Shown: positions 1-9,438 of the stretch, one piece after another
How positions within the stretch are numbered: position 1 is the stretch's first letter
Layout of the letters: the number at the start of each line of letters is the position of its first letter
Notes under the pieces: generated by a model
The model's input: the letters and a program-made list of their open reading frames with translations, nothing else
What the model was told of the DNA's origin: nothing
The model's database searches: none
From: Nostoc sp. PA-18-2419
GTDB lineage: Bacteria; Cyanobacteriota; Cyanobacteriia; Cyanobacteriales; Nostocaceae
DNA: 39,298 nt
Assembly (NCBI RefSeq): GCF_005869855.1
Contig: NZ_SZNH01000008.1
Span: 57,711 to 97,008, forward strand
Direction: 5' to 3'
Translations under genes and position numbers: made by a program

Positions 1-1148
1 TGTTGCTGGGGAGCTGCTCTCTTTTACCTGCCAAAACCTTTGAGAGTCAACAAAGCGATCCTCAAGCCGAAAAGCCAATTGCTTCCAATCCGATAATTGC
101 TCCTCCACCAATTATTTCATCGTCTGGAGATCCTAATTTTGTGGTAAAAGTCGTGCAAAATGTGGGTTCTGCGGTGGTTCGGATTGATTCTTCCAGAACA
201 ATTACTTCTCGTGTACCAGAAGAATTTAACGATCCATTATTGCGGCGGTTTTTTGGAGACGCAGCGCCACAGCCGACACAACGGGTAGAACGCGGTAGCG
301 GCTCTGGATTCATCATTAATTCCTCTGGTCAAATTTTGACTAATTCCCATGTAGTAGACGGCGCTGATAGAGTAACTGTTACACTCAAAGATGGTCGCAC
401 TTTTAACGGTAAAGTTTTGGGTGAAGACCCAGTAACAGATGTAGCTGTAATTAAAATTGACGCCAATAATCTACCAACCCTATCTATCGGTAACTCAGAT
501 GCCTTACAACCAGGAGAACCAGTAATCGCCATCGGTAACCCCTTGGGCTTGAATAACACGGTTACTTCTGGGATTATTAGTGCTACAGGCCGTTCTGGTA
601 GTGATATTGGTGCTAGTGATAAGCGGGTTGACTATATCCAAACCGATGCTGCCATTAACCCTGGTAATTCTGGTGGGCCACTACTAAATACTCGCGGCCA
701 AGTAATTGCAATGAACACAGCCATTATCCGAGGCGCTCAAGGCTTGGGATTTGCGATTCCAATTAACACCGCGCAAAAAATTGCCCAGGAATTAATTGCT
801 CAAGGCAAGGTAGATCATCCTTATTTGGGTGTGCAAATGGTGACACTGACACCAGAAAACAAAGAAAGAATCAAAAACATCGCAGGCGATCGCTTAAATT
901 TAACAGCAGATGAAGGGGTTTTGCTCGTTGAAATTGTACCGCGATCGCCCGCATCCGCAGCTGGACTCCGACCAGGTGATGTAATTAAAAGCATTAATAA
1001 CCAGCGTGTTACTAAAATTGAAGAAGTACAGAAGCTAGTAGAAAATAGCAAAATTGGTACCAACCTCCCAATGCAAGTAGAACGCAATGGGCAAATTGTC
1101 CAAGTAGCAGTTCGACCTGCTCCTTTACCTGTAAGACGTGAAGGATAA
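1..1148 (+). CDS. HtrA/HhoA-family serine protease, 5' end missing
   Basis: Trypsin-like Deg/HtrA protease with one PDZ domain, which degrades or refolds damaged proteins in the periplasm or at membranes. The frame is open to the left edge (first full codon at base 3), so the true start lies outside the window. The visible N-terminus reads LLGSCSLLP, which resembles a lipoprotein signal cleavage site ahead of Cys, followed by a Pro/Ser-rich linker. The triad is visible: His in [10 protein letters not shown] (about residue 116 of the visible part), Asp in [12 protein letters not shown], Ser in [11 protein letters not shown]. The C-terminal 100 residues form the PDZ domain ([16 protein letters not shown]...[11 protein letters not shown]). 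Cyanobacteria usually carry several paralogues (HhoA, HhoB, HtrA), and I cannot say which this is. The next gene follows after 84 bases on the same strand. Confidence 0.93.
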   Translation, partial: LLGSCSLLPAKTFESQQSDPQAEKPIASNPIIAPPPIISSSGDPNFVVKVVQNVGSAVVRIDSSRTITSRVPEEFNDPLLRRFFGDAAPQPTQRVERGSGSGFIINSSGQILTNSHVVDGADRVTVTLKDGRTFNGKVLGEDPVTDVAVIKIDANNLPTLSIGNSDALQPGEPVIAIGNPLGLNNTVTSGIISATGRSGSDIGASDKRVDYIQTDAAINPGNSGGPLLNTRGQVIAMNTAIIRGAQGLGFAIPINTAQKIAQELIAQGKVDHPYLGVQMVTLTPENKERIKNIAGDRLNLTADEGVLLVEIVPRSPASAAGLRPGDVIKSINNQRVTKIEEVQKLVENSKIGTNLPMQVERNGQIVQVAVRPAPLPVRREG

Positions 1149-1232
1149 AATTGGTCATTTGTCCATTTGTCATTGGTTTTTCTTTGCGTCGCCGCCTCCT
1201 CAGATCTCCCGATTTTCCAAAGGAGTTTTCTC

Positions 1233-1760
1233 ATGTCTGAATCAATTATTCAATTAGGCAATCCAACACTGCGGCAAAAAGCTGCTTTGGTTGAGAATAT
1301 TCAAGATCGAGATATCCAAAAATTAATCGATGACTTAATGGCTACCGTTGTCAAAGCTAACGGCGTGGGAATTGCTGCACCTCAAGTTGCACACTCTGAT
1401 CGTTTATTTATTGTGGCTTCCCGCCCTAATCCCAGGTATCCCAACGCGCCGGAAATGGAACCTACTGCCATGATTAATCCCAGAATCATTGCTCACTCGA
1501 CTGAAGTTGTCAAAGATTGGGAAGGTTGTTTGAGCGTTCCAGGAATTAGGGGGTTAGTTCCTCGGTATAAAAGTATTGAAGTGGAATACAGTGATCGCCA
1601 AGGAAATCTACAAAAGCAAGAATTATCCGATTTCGTTGCTCGGATTTTTCAACACGAATATGACCACCTCGACGGCATCGTATTTGTAGACCGCTTAGAG
1701 AACACTCTCGATATGATTACTGAACAGGAATATCAACAACGAGTAGTAAATAAGACTTAA
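1233..1760 (+). CDS. def: Peptide deformylase
   Basis: Removes the N-formyl group from the initiator methionine of new proteins; a metal-dependent cytosolic enzyme. All three family motifs are present: GVGIAAPQ (residues 44-51), EGCLS (metal-ligand Cys, about residue 100) and HEYDH (two His ligands and the catalytic Glu, about residue 142). The ATG at 1233 is chosen because AGGAG lies 7 bases upstream at 1221-1225; a longer open frame from 1167 has no such site and its extra residues do not resemble the family. The product is 175 aa, the usual length. It may be co-transcribed with the protease upstream. Confidence 0.96.
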   Translation: MSESIIQLGNPTLRQKAALVENIQDRDIQKLIDDLMATVVKANGVGIAAPQVAHSDRLFIVASRPNPRYPNAPEMEPTAMINPRIIAHSTEVVKDWEGCLSVPGIRGLVPRYKSIEVEYSDRQGNLQKQELSDFVARIFQHEYDHLDGIVFVDRLENTLDMITEQEYQQRVVNKT

Positions 1761-1826
1761 CCGTAAATAATGTTTCTCTGGCTGATTAACTAATTTCAAT
1801 TCCTCTTTGTCAGAAGTGACCAAACC

Positions 1827-2900
1827 ATGAAAAAACTGATCAACAAACCGGAAGACTTTGTACGCGAAAGTCTAGAAGGTATGGCAGTCGCTCATTCTGA
1901 TTTAATTAAAGTCAACTTTAATCCTGCTTTTGTCTATCGGAGTGATACACCTGTACAAGGTAAGGTAGCAATTATTTCTGGCGGGGGTAGTGGTCACGAA
2001 CCGATGCACGCTGGCTTCGTGGGCAGAGGAATGCTTGATGCAGCTTGTCCTGGGGAAGTTTTCACTTCACCTACCCCTGACCAAATGCTAGAAGCAGCCA
2101 AGCAAGTAGATGGAGGCGCTGGTATCCTTTATATCGTCAAAAATTATAGTGGCGATGTGATGAACTTTGAAATGGCAACGGAGTTAGCCCGTGCTGAAGA
2201 CATCCGAGTGCTAAATATTTTGATTGATGACGATGTAGCAGTCAAGGACAGCCTTTATACTCAAGGACGACGAGGTGTCGGAACAACAATACTGGCAGAA
2301 AAAATTTGTGGTGCTGCGGCAGAAGAAGGGTACGATTTGCTATCTGTAGCAAATTTGTGTCGTCGGGTAAATTTGTACGGGCGGAGTATGGGAATTGCTC
2401 TGACATCCTGTACCACACCTGCTAAAGGAACGCCGATATTTGAATTAGGTGATGACGATATTGAATTAGGTATCGGTATTCACGGTGAGCCAGGAAGAAA
2501 ACGTACAATTTTCAAATCAGTAGATGAGATTACCGAAATTTTGACGCGATCGCTCATTGAGGATACAGCATACACTCGCATAGTGCGGGAGTGGGATGAA
2601 GACAAAGGAGAATGGGCAGATGTGGAACTAATCGATCCACCATTTGTAAAAGGCGATCGCTTATTAGCTTTTGTCAATGGTATGGGTGGAACTCCGGTTT
2701 CAGAGTTGTATCTTGTTTACCGCAAACTCGCCCAAATCTGCCAAAAACAAGGATTGCAAATTGTCCGAAACTTAATAGGCTCTTATATTACATCTCTAGA
2801 AATGCAAGGTTGTTCCATTACCCTGCTGAAGTTAGATGATGAAATACTCCGGCTATGGGATGCACCAGTAAAAACGCCAACTTGGCGCTGGGGAATTTAA
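1827..2900 (+). CDS. dhaK: Dihydroxyacetone kinase subunit DhaK
   Basis: Substrate-binding subunit of dihydroxyacetone kinase, which phosphorylates dihydroxyacetone to DHAP in the cytosol. The Gly-rich sugar-binding segment [16 protein letters not shown] lies near residues 49-64. The motif GIHGEPG near residue 215 carries the His that binds dihydroxyacetone covalently in the family. At 357 aa it is the length of a stand-alone DhaK, not of the fused ATP-dependent enzyme. The stop is 1 base from the start of dhaL, so the two are almost certainly translated from one message. No dhaM (phosphotransfer subunit) is found in the window, so the phosphoryl donor is uncertain. Confidence 0.94.
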   Translation: MKKLINKPEDFVRESLEGMAVAHSDLIKVNFNPAFVYRSDTPVQGKVAIISGGGSGHEPMHAGFVGRGMLDAACPGEVFTSPTPDQMLEAAKQVDGGAGILYIVKNYSGDVMNFEMATELARAEDIRVLNILIDDDVAVKDSLYTQGRRGVGTTILAEKICGAAAEEGYDLLSVANLCRRVNLYGRSMGIALTSCTTPAKGTPIFELGDDDIELGIGIHGEPGRKRTIFKSVDEITEILTRSLIEDTAYTRIVREWDEDKGEWADVELIDPPFVKGDRLLAFVNGMGGTPVSELYLVYRKLAQICQKQGLQIVRNLIGSYITSLEMQGCSITLLKLDDEILRLWDAPVKTPTWRWGI

Positions 2901-2901
2901 T

Positions 2902-3540
2902 ATGGTAACTCAGGCGCAGATATTACAATGGTTACAGGCATTTGCATCCGAAATCGAGCAGAATAAAACATATTTAACAGAATTAGATGCGGCGATCGGA
3001 GATGCAGACCACGGGATAAATATGGATCGCGGGTTTAAAAAGGTAAGCGTTCAGTTACCCACTGTTGCAGACAAAGACATTGGCAGCATTCTCAAAACCG
3101 TGAGTATGACCTTGATTTCTTCTATTGGCGGTGCCAGTGGTCCTCTCTACGGTACTTGGTTTTTGCGAGCCAGTACAGCAGTAGCTATGAAGCAGGAATT
3201 AACAGAACAAGATATGTTAGAGCTATTGCAAGCGGGGTTAGATGGCGTGCTGCAACGTGGTAAAGCTCAAGTAGGTGATAAAACAATGCTAGATGTGTTA
3301 TCTCCGGCTGTGGCGGCTTTTAGGGAGGCTGTAAGAGAAAATCAGAATACTGTGGAAGCTATGCAGCAGGCTGTAGCAGCTGCTCAAAGAGGCTTAGAGG
3401 AAACTATACCAATGCAGGCAAAAAAAGGACGGGCTAGTTATTTAGGACAAAGAAGTATTGGACATCAAGATCCGGGAGGGACTTCTGCTTATTTGATGTT
3501 GAAAAGTTTGTTAAAGGTGTTGGAAAGTTCTGTGGAATAA
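2902..3540 (+). CDS. dhaL: Dihydroxyacetone kinase subunit DhaL
   Basis: Nucleotide-binding subunit paired with DhaK. The metal/ADP-binding motif GDADHGINMDRGF (about residues 32-44) has the Asp residues that hold Mg-ADP in PTS-type DhaL. GGASGPLYGT (about 76-85) and GQRSIGHQDPG near residue 190 are also typical. It is 212 aa, normal for DhaL. It starts 1 base after dhaK. In PTS systems the ADP stays bound and is rephosphorylated by DhaM; whether that happens here, or free ATP is used, cannot be read from the sequence. Confidence 0.93.
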   Translation: MVTQAQILQWLQAFASEIEQNKTYLTELDAAIGDADHGINMDRGFKKVSVQLPTVADKDIGSILKTVSMTLISSIGGASGPLYGTWFLRASTAVAMKQELTEQDMLELLQAGLDGVLQRGKAQVGDKTMLDVLSPAVAAFREAVRENQNTVEAMQQAVAAAQRGLEETIPMQAKKGRASYLGQRSIGHQDPGGTSAYLMLKSLLKVLESSVE

Positions 3541-3592
3541 GCATCTACTAAAATTTAAAATCCCAAATTATTTGACTTTTCGTAAACATCAC

Positions 3593-5911
3593 CTAAAAAT
3601 TCCAACTTATTTGCTCGACAACGGAAATACTCTGAATACGCCATTTACCTCTATATCGAATTAAATCATACCGAACTCGCAACTTATCATTAGAAGAACC
3701 TTCAAATTGACCATTTTCATATAACTTTGTGGCTTCTTTGACTGTAGCTTCCACAGCAGCGCGATCGCTAAATAAATCAACTTTTTCTACAGACTCAATC
3801 TTCAGACTATGATCGTACTTGCGGTAGCGGTTATCTACTTTGTCTTGTTGAGCTATTAGCCGCCATTGAGACAAAGCTGAACCTGCTAAAATCTGCTCTA
3901 AATTATTAATTTGATGATTAGGTCCTAAAGCTGCGGCTTTGGTAGATAGCCAAGCCTGAATTACTTCTTCTGCTGTTGCATTTGTGAGAGGCCCATCTGA
4001 TAATTCAGGCTTGTTTGGGTCAGGAATAAATACTGGTGGTTGATTTATTTGTACTAACAACTGTAAATCACGCGTAGGTGGTGAAGGAAAAAATAGATTT
4101 TTTATCCATCCAAAAGCTGCTGTGGCTAACACCCAGAAAACTAATATAACCACTAGAGAAATAAACACTCTCCACACTAGCCGTGTTTTCCCTTCTATAG
4201 TGCTAGCAAATGTTCGCCGCCGCCGAGAACGAGGACGAGGACGATTATCTGGTATACGTTCTCGACTAACAGGTTGAGTAGGTTTTCTTCGCCTCCGCTT
4301 TTGGTTTTGACTGGGTGCAGTACCTCTAGCTGAACCATTCCAATGCTGATTATTACCTCTGGTCATGCGTTCAGCAGTAGGAAGCTGTGCAGCAGTTATT
4401 TCTGGTTTGACACTTTCAGATGAATTCCGCCTTGGTGGTGAGAAATTAGGATATTCAAGTTTTTCTTTTGTTGGTGCTTCTGAAAAATCTGGGTCAGGCG
4501 TTGGATTGCGATCAAATTGTCGAAACCCAGTTGAATTGTTGTGAAAATATGGATTATTTGTTTGTGTCTGTTGAAAAAGCTGGGGATTAATTACACCTGA
4601 TTCATTAGTTGTTTGTGCGTCAGTTGGCAATGCTTCTAAATAAGCTTGTACCTGTTGGTTAGCAAAGTACTCTTTAAGGGAAGCTGGCTGGCTTGACAAA
4701 TCTCGAAAATGTGGAAATACTTCGTGTTGCAACCACTGTTCTGTATATAAACACAGCCCTGGTAACAAATCTGGAGAGTCTTGAGATTTTTCTCGAATAA
4801 ATGCTAAAGCTTCGTACTCTTGACTAAGTTCTAAAACACGAGTTGCTTCTTCGGTTTGTCCTAAGAGTAATGCACATAGCGACTGTTCCAAATGTACATC
4901 TTGGCGATTACCCAGACGTACTAGCATCTGCCTTGCTTGACGAATTAAAGCCGGTTGTCGTTGAGCAAATCCTCTTGCTATCAAAGCATAAACCGCCAAA
5001 TAAATGGCAACAGCAGAAGGACGTTTACTTTCTGCTTCAAATAACTTGTGTTGCTCTGCGACTGTTAAATGATTACGCAATTGCTGAATAAATCGCAGAA
5101 AGTCATCTATATTTAAACCAGAGCGATCGCTTTTTGTCCCATCAATCCCGCCCCGATCTTCTAAAAGGTTTTGCAATAATTCCAGACCTTGGCGTCGTTC
5201 GGCAGTCTTTTGTTGAGGTAGTGCCAATAACTCTAAAATTCGATAGGGTCGTAATTTGTAAAGGTCTGCCTGAATTTCTGCTTGTACAGTAGCGAACAAC
5301 CCTTCACGTACTAGCAACTCCTCACCTGTTTCTAAGGATATAGCAGCATTTTCGTAGTGACCTTGTTGCCACTGTTCGCGTCCTAATTCTAAACAAGCAA
5401 GAGCAACAGTGAGAACAACATCCGGACGTTCGGCACTTTCGGGGATTTCTTCTTCTACTAAATTACTGCCTTTGTTGTTATTTGAAACACCATTTTTATT
5501 TATCAGGTACGGGCGACCAAGTTTCAGTACAAGTTCGTATTCCCCTAATTCTTGCAAAATCAACAAAGCACCAACTAATTCGTCTTGTGATACATCAATG
5601 CCCAAATTCTGGGGATCGACACCTTTTTTGTAGCTTTCTCTGGGATTTTCTGCTGCTACTGTGCCAGTAGCAACGTTATCAGGGTCATAGGCGTGGGCAA
5701 GATAAAGGTGATCGTAGGTACTGCGTTGTTTTGGATCTGATAAAACCACGTAAGCTTCTTCTATAAGTTGTTTACGAGAAGAAATTGCTGTCATTGAATA
5801 CTCACGTCTTGGCAATTGTACAATGCGATCGCTGTATGCCTGCCGCAATTGTTCATCACTTGCCGCTAACGGTAGTCCTAAAATTCGGTAGTAATCTAGC
5901 GGAATTCGCAC
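3593..5911 (-). CDS. ftn2: Cell division protein Ftn2 / ZipN / ARC6
   Basis: Cyanobacterial and plastid division protein that tethers the FtsZ ring to the cytoplasmic membrane. The N-terminus (LDYYRILGLPLAASDEQLRQAY) is a J-like domain, but the usual HPD is absent (the site reads around IVQLPRREYS), which is known for this family and suggests it does not stimulate DnaK. A long helical region follows, then a low-complexity Pro/Asn/Arg-rich stretch (about residues 455-585, ending in a very basic RRRRK/RSRRRR segment). One membrane span lies near 587-609 (VFISLVVILVFWVLATAAF), and a C-terminal domain of the DUF4101/IMS type ends at RGKWRIQSISVVEQ. Length 772 aa. It is alone on its strand, convergent with dhaL 52 bases away. 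Confidence 0.93.
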   Translation of the reverse strand: MRIPLDYYRILGLPLAASDEQLRQAYSDRIVQLPRREYSMTAISSRKQLIEEAYVVLSDPKQRSTYDHLYLAHAYDPDNVATGTVAAENPRESYKKGVDPQNLGIDVSQDELVGALLILQELGEYELVLKLGRPYLINKNGVSNNNKGSNLVEEEIPESAERPDVVLTVALACLELGREQWQQGHYENAAISLETGEELLVREGLFATVQAEIQADLYKLRPYRILELLALPQQKTAERRQGLELLQNLLEDRGGIDGTKSDRSGLNIDDFLRFIQQLRNHLTVAEQHKLFEAESKRPSAVAIYLAVYALIARGFAQRQPALIRQARQMLVRLGNRQDVHLEQSLCALLLGQTEEATRVLELSQEYEALAFIREKSQDSPDLLPGLCLYTEQWLQHEVFPHFRDLSSQPASLKEYFANQQVQAYLEALPTDAQTTNESGVINPQLFQQTQTNNPYFHNNSTGFRQFDRNPTPDPDFSEAPTKEKLEYPNFSPPRRNSSESVKPEITAAQLPTAERMTRGNNQHWNGSARGTAPSQNQKRRRRKPTQPVSRERIPDNRPRPRSRRRRTFASTIEGKTRLVWRVFISLVVILVFWVLATAAFGWIKNLFFPSPPTRDLQLLVQINQPPVFIPDPNKPELSDGPLTNATAEEVIQAWLSTKAAALGPNHQINNLEQILAGSALSQWRLIAQQDKVDNRYRKYDHSLKIESVEKVDLFSDRAAVEATVKEATKLYENGQFEGSSNDKLRVRYDLIRYRGKWRIQSISVVEQISWNF

Positions 5912-6164
5912 AGCCTACTTCCCCTGCACCGCGATCAACATAATTTACCTAGAGCGTTCCAGGCCAGTAAAACCGTGCCATAATAATGCCGTGTAGAATC
6001 TACTCTACAAGTGTATATTGCAACTACTTGTTTTGTACCTTCCCGAAATTTTGAGTCACATTCTAGTACTAATTTTTTGCCTTCGCCTAGAAAGTCTCAG
6101 CTTTTTGTTTTAATTCTTAGTATTTTTGGTTTAATACGACTATAGTCAACCATTCAATGCCATA

Positions 6165-6207
6165 AACCACAACTACCGCTTATGATGACGGGATAAATGT
6201 TGTGGTT
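6165..6207. repeat. Inverted repeat, 9-bp perfect arms
   Basis: AACCACAAC (6165-6173) pairs with GTTGTGGTT (6199-6207) around a 25-base loop. There is no T-run on either side, so it is not an obvious terminator. It lies in the shared ftn2/pdhA upstream region and could be an operator or an RNA leader hairpin; function unknown. Confidence 0.5.
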
Positions 6208-6538
6208 ACAAGAATCTAGTGATTGATTTTTTCGGGATTTTTCTAAGTATGCAGTCAATAAACTACTACTTTTGGGAGTTGACCCTGATAACACGAGACC
6301 AAAATCATATCATAATTCACCTCTAATTACAATTACCTATTTGGATATATAGACTTTTGCCTTCTTTTTTTTAAATTGTTAATGGATATGCAGAAACCAG
6401 TCTATCTCGATTGGTAGTCTATCAAGGGGAATTAGTGAAATAAAAAACCCAAAGCCGTAGATATTTATTACGGTATTAAATCCTCACTAAGCATACGACA
6501 TTGGGCAAAAAAGTTGTGAATGCTGAGTTAGAAGTTAA

Positions 6539-6589
6539 GAGTACAGACAAGGGTTAACCCAAGTCTTTCCAAGGGTGAGGAGTTATTCT
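6539..6589 (+). repeat. 51-base direct repeat, copy 1 (upstream of pdhA)
   Basis: Begins GAGTACAGACAAGG and contains TTAACCCAAGTCTTTCCAAG; matches 7910-7960 at 46 of 51 positions by eye, with no gaps. The two copies flank pdhA in direct orientation. Both are followed by pyrimidine-rich CTCCCC runs. Confidence 0.8.
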
Positions 6590-6690
6590 GCCCTGGACTC
6601 AAGGTCTCCTTTATCTCCCCCACTCCCGATTACCTATTCCCTAAAGTCCTTTTTTGGTGCATTAATTAAATCAGTGAACACTCAACAGTG

Positions 6691-6757
6691 AACAGTTATC
6701 AGGCATATCGTGGTGAACTTAAACCCAAACGATGAAACTGGCTAACTGATAACTGTT
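6691..6757. repeat. Perfect 12-bp inverted repeat before pdhA
   Basis: AACAGTTATCAG (6691-6702) and CTGATAACTGTT (6746-6757) are exact reverse complements 43 bases apart. The arms resemble the AACTGTTAACTG-type short repeats common in Nostoc spacers, so this may be repeat-derived and not a regulator site. The inner arm ends 75 bases before the pdhA start codon. Confidence 0.6.
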
Positions 6758-6832
6758 AAATCCTAAAGCGTTATCAGGCCAACTTATTTAAGACCGTAAC
6801 TTTAAGTTGTACAACAGGGATATTCAAAAATA

Positions 6833-7867
6833 ATGGTTCAAGAGCGTACTTTACCCACATTTAATGCTGCTAATACGCGTATTACTAAAGCAGAAGGGTT
6901 GCGGTTATATGAGGACATGGTATTAGGGCGCTTGTTTGAAGATAAATGCGCTGAAATGTATTATCGGGGCAAAATGTTTGGTTTTGTCCATTTGTACAAC
7001 GGTCAAGAAGCCGTTTCCACTGGCGTTATCCAGGCGATGCGACCGGGTGAAGATTACGTTTGTAGTACATACCGCGACCACGTTCATGCTTTGAGTGCGG
7101 GAGTACCAGCAAAAGAGGTAATGGCAGAGTTATTTGGCAAAGCCACAGGTTGCAGCAAAGGGCGCGGTGGTTCTATGCACATGTTTTCTGCCGAACATCG
7201 CTTGCTAGGTGGCTATGCGTTTGTGGCAGAGGGAATTCCTGTAGCGGCTGGAGCGGCTTTTCAAACCAAATACCGTCGCGAAGTGCTAAAAGACGAAAGT
7301 GCTGACCAAGTGACAGCTTGCTTTTTTGGCGACGGTGCAGCTAACAACGGTCAGTTTTTCGAGACGTTAAACATGGCAGCTCTTTGGAAACTGCCAATTC
7401 TTTTTGTGGTAGAAAATAATAAGTGGGCAATTGGTATGGCTCACGATCGCGCAACTTCCCAGACAGAGATTTACAAAAAAGCCAGTGTGTTTAACATGGT
7501 GGGCACAGAAGTAGACGGCATGGACGTGCTAGCAGTGCGTGCTGTAGCGCAAGAAGCCGTAGCCCGCGCCCGTGCTGGGGAAGGTCCAACATTAATTGAA
7601 GCACTTACCTACCGCTTCCGGGGTCACTCCTTAGCAGACCCCGATGAAATGCGAAGTAAATCTGAGAAAGAATTTTGGTTTGCTCGTGACCCAATTAAAA
7701 AGTTGGCAGCTTACTTAATTAAACAAAACCTGGCGGACGAGGAAGAAATCAAAGGCATTGACCGTAAAATTCAAGAACTTATCGACGAAGCAGTAAAATT
7801 CGCCGAAAGTAGCCCAGAACCAGACCCCAGCGAATTATATCGTTTTGTTTTCGCAGAAGATGAGTAA
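6833..7867 (+). CDS. pdhA: Pyruvate dehydrogenase E1 component, alpha subunit
   Basis: Thiamine diphosphate-dependent subunit of pyruvate dehydrogenase, which decarboxylates pyruvate and passes the acetyl group to E2, making acetyl-CoA. The ThDP motif runs from [12 protein letters not shown] to VVENNKWA (about residues 165-195). The N-terminal [19 protein letters not shown] and the phosphorylation-loop-like [13 protein letters not shown] are typical E1-alpha segments. 344 aa matches cyanobacterial PdhA. The beta subunit is not adjacent, as is usual in cyanobacteria where pdh genes are scattered. It is preceded by a 920-base spacer and flanked by two copies of a 51-base repeat. Confidence 0.95.
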   Translation: MVQERTLPTFNAANTRITKAEGLRLYEDMVLGRLFEDKCAEMYYRGKMFGFVHLYNGQEAVSTGVIQAMRPGEDYVCSTYRDHVHALSAGVPAKEVMAELFGKATGCSKGRGGSMHMFSAEHRLLGGYAFVAEGIPVAAGAAFQTKYRREVLKDESADQVTACFFGDGAANNGQFFETLNMAALWKLPILFVVENNKWAIGMAHDRATSQTEIYKKASVFNMVGTEVDGMDVLAVRAVAQEAVARARAGEGPTLIEALTYRFRGHSLADPDEMRSKSEKEFWFARDPIKKLAAYLIKQNLADEEEIKGIDRKIQELIDEAVKFAESSPEPDPSELYRFVFAEDE

Positions 7868-7909
7868 TCTTTAGGGAGTAGGGAGTAAAGACTGAGCATT
7901 GGGAGTGCT

Positions 7910-7960
7910 GAGTACAGACAAGGATTAACCCAAGTCTTTCCAAGAGTTAAGAGCTATTCT
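7910..7960 (+). repeat. 51-base direct repeat, copy 2 (downstream of pdhA)
   Basis: Partner of 6539-6589, same orientation, 46/51 identical by eye. It begins 43 bases after the pdhA stop codon and ends 52 bases before the next gene. No target-site duplication or coding capacity is visible. Confidence 0.8.
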
Positions 7961-8012
7961 CCCCATCTCCCCTATCTTCTGATCTCCCCGCTCCCCATTA
8001 GGACTAAAACTT

Positions 8013-8882
8013 GTGTTTACCATTGCACTTCAACAGCAACAATACAAAACCTACATCCTTTCAGATGAAACCGCTAATTCTCAATTAGAAGTTGTCCCAG
8101 AACGCGGTGGTATTATTACTCGTTGGCGCGTCCAAGGGCAAGAAATTTTCTATCTAGACGCTGAACGCTTTACTAATTCTGATTTAAGCGTCAGGGGCGG
8201 AAATCCTATTTTGTTTCCGATTTGTGGCAATTTACCGGATAACGCTTATACCTATAACAGCAAAGAATACACTCTCAAACAACACGGCTTTGCCCGTGAT
8301 TTACCTTGGCAAGTAACTGAGCAAGTAGCTGAAGATAAAGTTAGTCTTACCCTCATTCTCAACAGCAATGACCAAACACGGATAGTTTATCCTTTTGACT
8401 TTCAACTAGTTTTCACTTATGAACTCCAAGGTAATACCTTAGAAATTCACCAACAGTGTAAAAATCTTTCATCTGCATCATTGCCCTTTTCCTTAGGTTT
8501 TCACCCTTATTTTCTAACGCATGATAAAACTGCGCTAGAGTTTGAAATTCCCTCTCAAGAGTATCAAAACCAGATAACCAAAGAAAGTCACTCATTTTAT
8601 GGGAATTTTGATTTCAACCAGGATGAAATTGATGTTGCCTTTAAGCAATTAACTAGTAAATCAGCAACAGTGACGGACAATAACCGTAAGCTCAAGTTGA
8701 CTCTAGATTATGGCGATGAATATCCCATTTTGGTATTTTGGACACTTAGGGGCAAAGACTTCTACTGTCTAGAACCGTGGAGCGCTCCTCGCAACTCTCT
8801 AAACACTGGTGAATATCTAACTGTATTAGATCCACAGGGTAGCTATACAGCATCTATACGCTTAACAGCAAATTTTTTCTAA
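8013..8882 (+). CDS. Aldose 1-epimerase family protein
   Basis: Galactose mutarotase-like beta-sandwich protein that interconverts sugar anomers, or acts on a hexose-6-phosphate; the exact substrate is unclear. Visible active-site features are His in KQHGFARDLPW (about residue 92), His in SLGFHPYFL (about residue 163) and the catalytic-type Glu in CLEPWSAPRNSLNTG near residue 255. The start is GTG at 8013 (FTIALQQQQ follows); no better ATG lies near, and the N-terminus matches the family length of about 290 aa. No operon partner: the pdhA stop is 145 bases upstream and tRNA-Lys follows after 60 bases. Confidence 0.85.
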   Translation: MFTIALQQQQYKTYILSDETANSQLEVVPERGGIITRWRVQGQEIFYLDAERFTNSDLSVRGGNPILFPICGNLPDNAYTYNSKEYTLKQHGFARDLPWQVTEQVAEDKVSLTLILNSNDQTRIVYPFDFQLVFTYELQGNTLEIHQQCKNLSSASLPFSLGFHPYFLTHDKTALEFEIPSQEYQNQITKESHSFYGNFDFNQDEIDVAFKQLTSKSATVTDNNRKLKLTLDYGDEYPILVFWTLRGKDFYCLEPWSAPRNSLNTGEYLTVLDPQGSYTASIRLTANFF

Positions 8883-8942
8883 ACCCCTTTACAAATCTAC
8901 AGATATCTATGCTATGATGGCAAAGTTGCGAAATCAACGAAG

Positions 8943-9014
8943 GGGTCGCTAACTCAACGGTAGAGTACTCGGCTTTTAACCGATTAGTTCCGGGTTCGAA
9001 TCCCGGGCGACCCA
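8943..9014 (+). tRNA. tRNA-Lys (anticodon TTT)
   Basis: 72-nt cloverleaf. The acceptor stem GGGTCGC/GCGACCC pairs perfectly, with discriminator A at 9014. D stem ACTC/GAGT; anticodon loop CTTTTAA with TTT at 8975-8977; T arm CCGGG-TTCGAAT-CCCGG. The 27-43 pair at the top of the anticodon stem is C-T, as I recall for other cyanobacterial tRNA-Lys. CCA is not encoded (CCCA is followed by TAG). Confidence 0.96.
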
Positions 9015-9026
9015 TAGAGTTAATGA

Positions 9027-9200
9027 AAGTTAGCTAATGATACTAACGGAATTTTGCAAAGTCGGGTTTTTCTAGGATTGTGGTTAGCAGTTACAGAGTT
9101 ATTAGCAGGGAATATGCAAACTGTGTTAACTATTTTACAAGCAGGCTTGGAATCTCCCGAACACGCAGCATTTATGCAGAAATTAGCAGATTTAGGCTGA
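9027..9200 (+). pseudogene. Coding-like remnant just after tRNA-Lys
   Basis: A frame open from 9027 to the TGA at 9198-9200 reads like real protein (…VFLGLWLAVTELLAGN, then MQTVLTILQAGLE, SPEHAAFMQKLADLG), but it has no good start (a TTG at 9054 or an ATG at 9114) and no ribosome site. The amphipathic, Leu/Ala-rich C-terminal style suggests the tail of a longer gene whose front is lost. I do not recognise the family. Its position 13 bases after a tRNA fits an old integration or deletion scar; this is inference. Confidence 0.35.
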
Positions 9201-9312
9201 GGTGATCGCTTTTGGTAAATTATTTGGCATACAGGGCTACCAAAGCCTTTCACCTTGGGGTAACTGACTCTACAGCACTATACGGCATATTTATAGTAAC
9301 TTTAGCTTAAAC

Positions 9313-9364
9313 TTTTTCAACATAAGCACACAACACTAGTTATAATTTCCTATAAGTTGAAAAA
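9313..9364. promoter_or_regulatory. Inverted repeat upstream of fructose-bisphosphate aldolase
   Basis: TTTTTCAAC (9313-9321) and GTTGAAAAA (9356-9364) are exact reverse complements; the similarity continues imperfectly outward (AAACT / AACTC). The inner arm ends 74 bases before the aldolase start codon, a reasonable place for an operator or a leader hairpin. No regulator can be named. Confidence 0.4.
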
Positions 9365-9438
9365 ACTCTTAAGATTTAGCGTGATTATTACGCTTCTCTC
9401 ACACCGACTAGCTGACAACCACATTAGGAGGACTATCT

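Larger units (their letters stand above)
5912..6832. other. Long gene-free spacer between ftn2 and pdhA
   Basis: 921 bases between divergent genes, so it must hold both promoters. I see no credible coding frame. It contains the hairpin at 6165-6207, one copy of a 51-base repeat at 6539-6589, and a perfect 12-bp inverted repeat at 6691-6757, each listed separately. The palindrome GTTGTACAAC sits about 20 bases before the pdhA start. No confident -35/-10 pair was assigned. Confidence 0.6.

Noticed and set aside
6780..6832. NtcA site upstream of pdhA (GTA...TAC)
   Set aside because: Spacing between GTA and TAC is 11, not the required 8; other GTA/TAC pairs in the spacer also fail.
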